NCBI RefSeq assembly: GCF_024362365.1
Contig: NZ_CP101464.1
Coordinates: 2,604,001-2,668,000 of the forward strand
Direction: 5' to 3'
DNA length: 64,000 bases
Origin: Janibacter sp. CX7
GTDB lineage: Bacteria; Actinomycetota; Actinomycetes; Actinomycetales; Dermatophilaceae
Part shown: positions 63,866 to 64,000 of the stretch, one piece after another
Layout: each line of letters starts with the position of its first letter
Numbering within the stretch: position 1 is the first letter of the stretch
Translations under genes and position numbers: made by a program
The notes under the pieces: generated by a model
What the model saw: only the letters and a program-made list of their open reading frames with translations
Database searches by the model: none
Told to the model about the DNA's origin: nothing

Positions 63866-64000
63866 ATGATCCTCGTCGGCCTGGTGCTCTCAGCACTCGC
63901 GGCCGCCCTTCACGTCTTCATCTGGTACCTCGAGTCCTTCGCGTGGACGACCCGCGCCCGGGCCGTCTTCGGCACGAGCGCCGAGGAGGCCGAGGCCACG
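63866..64000 (+). CDS. DUF1304 membrane protein, cut by window edge
   Basis: The first 45 residues of a DUF1304-type protein, opening with a membrane segment (MILVGLVLSALAAALHVFIW), then YLESFAWTTRARAVFGTSAEEAE, which matches the family's conserved H-x-F/Y-x-x-x-x-E-S-x-x-W-T-x-x-x-x-x-x-F-G. DUF1304 proteins are small four-TM proteins of unknown function. It starts 11 bp after the preceding gene and runs off the end. Confidence 0.82.
   Translation, partial: MILVGLVLSALAAALHVFIWYLESFAWTTRARAVFGTSAEEAEAT

Overview
This is a very G+C-rich stretch of a Gram-positive actinobacterial chromosome. Supporting markers are lsr2, a topA with a Lys-rich tail, a BldG-type STAS protein beside a membrane pyrophosphatase, a class F-type sortase, DUF3180 beside the folate genes and a split LigD. 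Gene order and codon use suggest Micrococcales, with an Intrasporangiaceae-type organism (Janibacter-like) plausible; that placement is inference. The window is almost fully coding: about 58 protein genes, one tRNA-Thr, no rRNA, CRISPR array, prophage or insertion sequence.

Layout. 0-5.5 kb: a two-component system facing a lone TAXI solute-binding lipoprotein across two facing tandem-repeat arrays, then a split LigD pair (ligase and polymerase domains). 5.5-8.8 kb: a four-gene minus-strand operon (GntR/FCD regulator, DapA-like lyase/aldolase, SDR, NAD(P)-binding dehydrogenase) with an inverted repeat upstream. 9-18.7 kb: a minus-strand housekeeping block (Rossmann/DUF2520, panC, panD, nadB, nadC, ABC ATPase and membrane partner, lysS, a small membrane protein, lsr2, an FhuF-like protein). 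18.7-25.7 kb: a methyltransferase, an SGNH lipoprotein, an orphan nuoD, and two paralogous surface proteins next to a divergent class F-like sortase. 25.7-34.9 kb: folate genes (folE, folP, folB-folK fusion) with ftsH, hpt, tilS, a zinc metalloprotease and dacB. 35-43.4 kb: ppa, small enzymes, tRNA-Thr, an acyltransferase, a PGRP-type amidase, a TAP-type exported hydrolase, holB and tmk. 43.6-52 kb: an accessory block (Opu-type osmoprotectant ABC operon, CapA-like protein, beta-lactamase-fold hydrolase, acyl-CoA ligase, SCP2 protein) lying between tmk and topA. 52-64 kb: topA, a LigB-type dioxygenase, a small lipoprotein, a methyltransferase, hppA, a STAS protein, a DEAD/DEAH helicase, a two-TM protein and a DUF1304 gene cut by the window edge.

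Most operons are tightly packed with 1-8 bp start/stop overlaps. Convergent gene ends carry hairpins and palindromic repeats, one family of which recurs four times and in one case supplies the C-terminal codons of folP. The short word CGAAGGG (either strand) is strikingly frequent, often inside genes and at the cost of rare codons.

Best candidates for something undescribed: the sortase/surface-protein cluster, whose two proteins lack LPXTG but share PGVVQTD before the C-terminal membrane segment and whose sortase seems to lack the usual catalytic Arg; the CGAAGGG word; and the facing 67/68-bp arrays between the two-component system and the TAXI protein.
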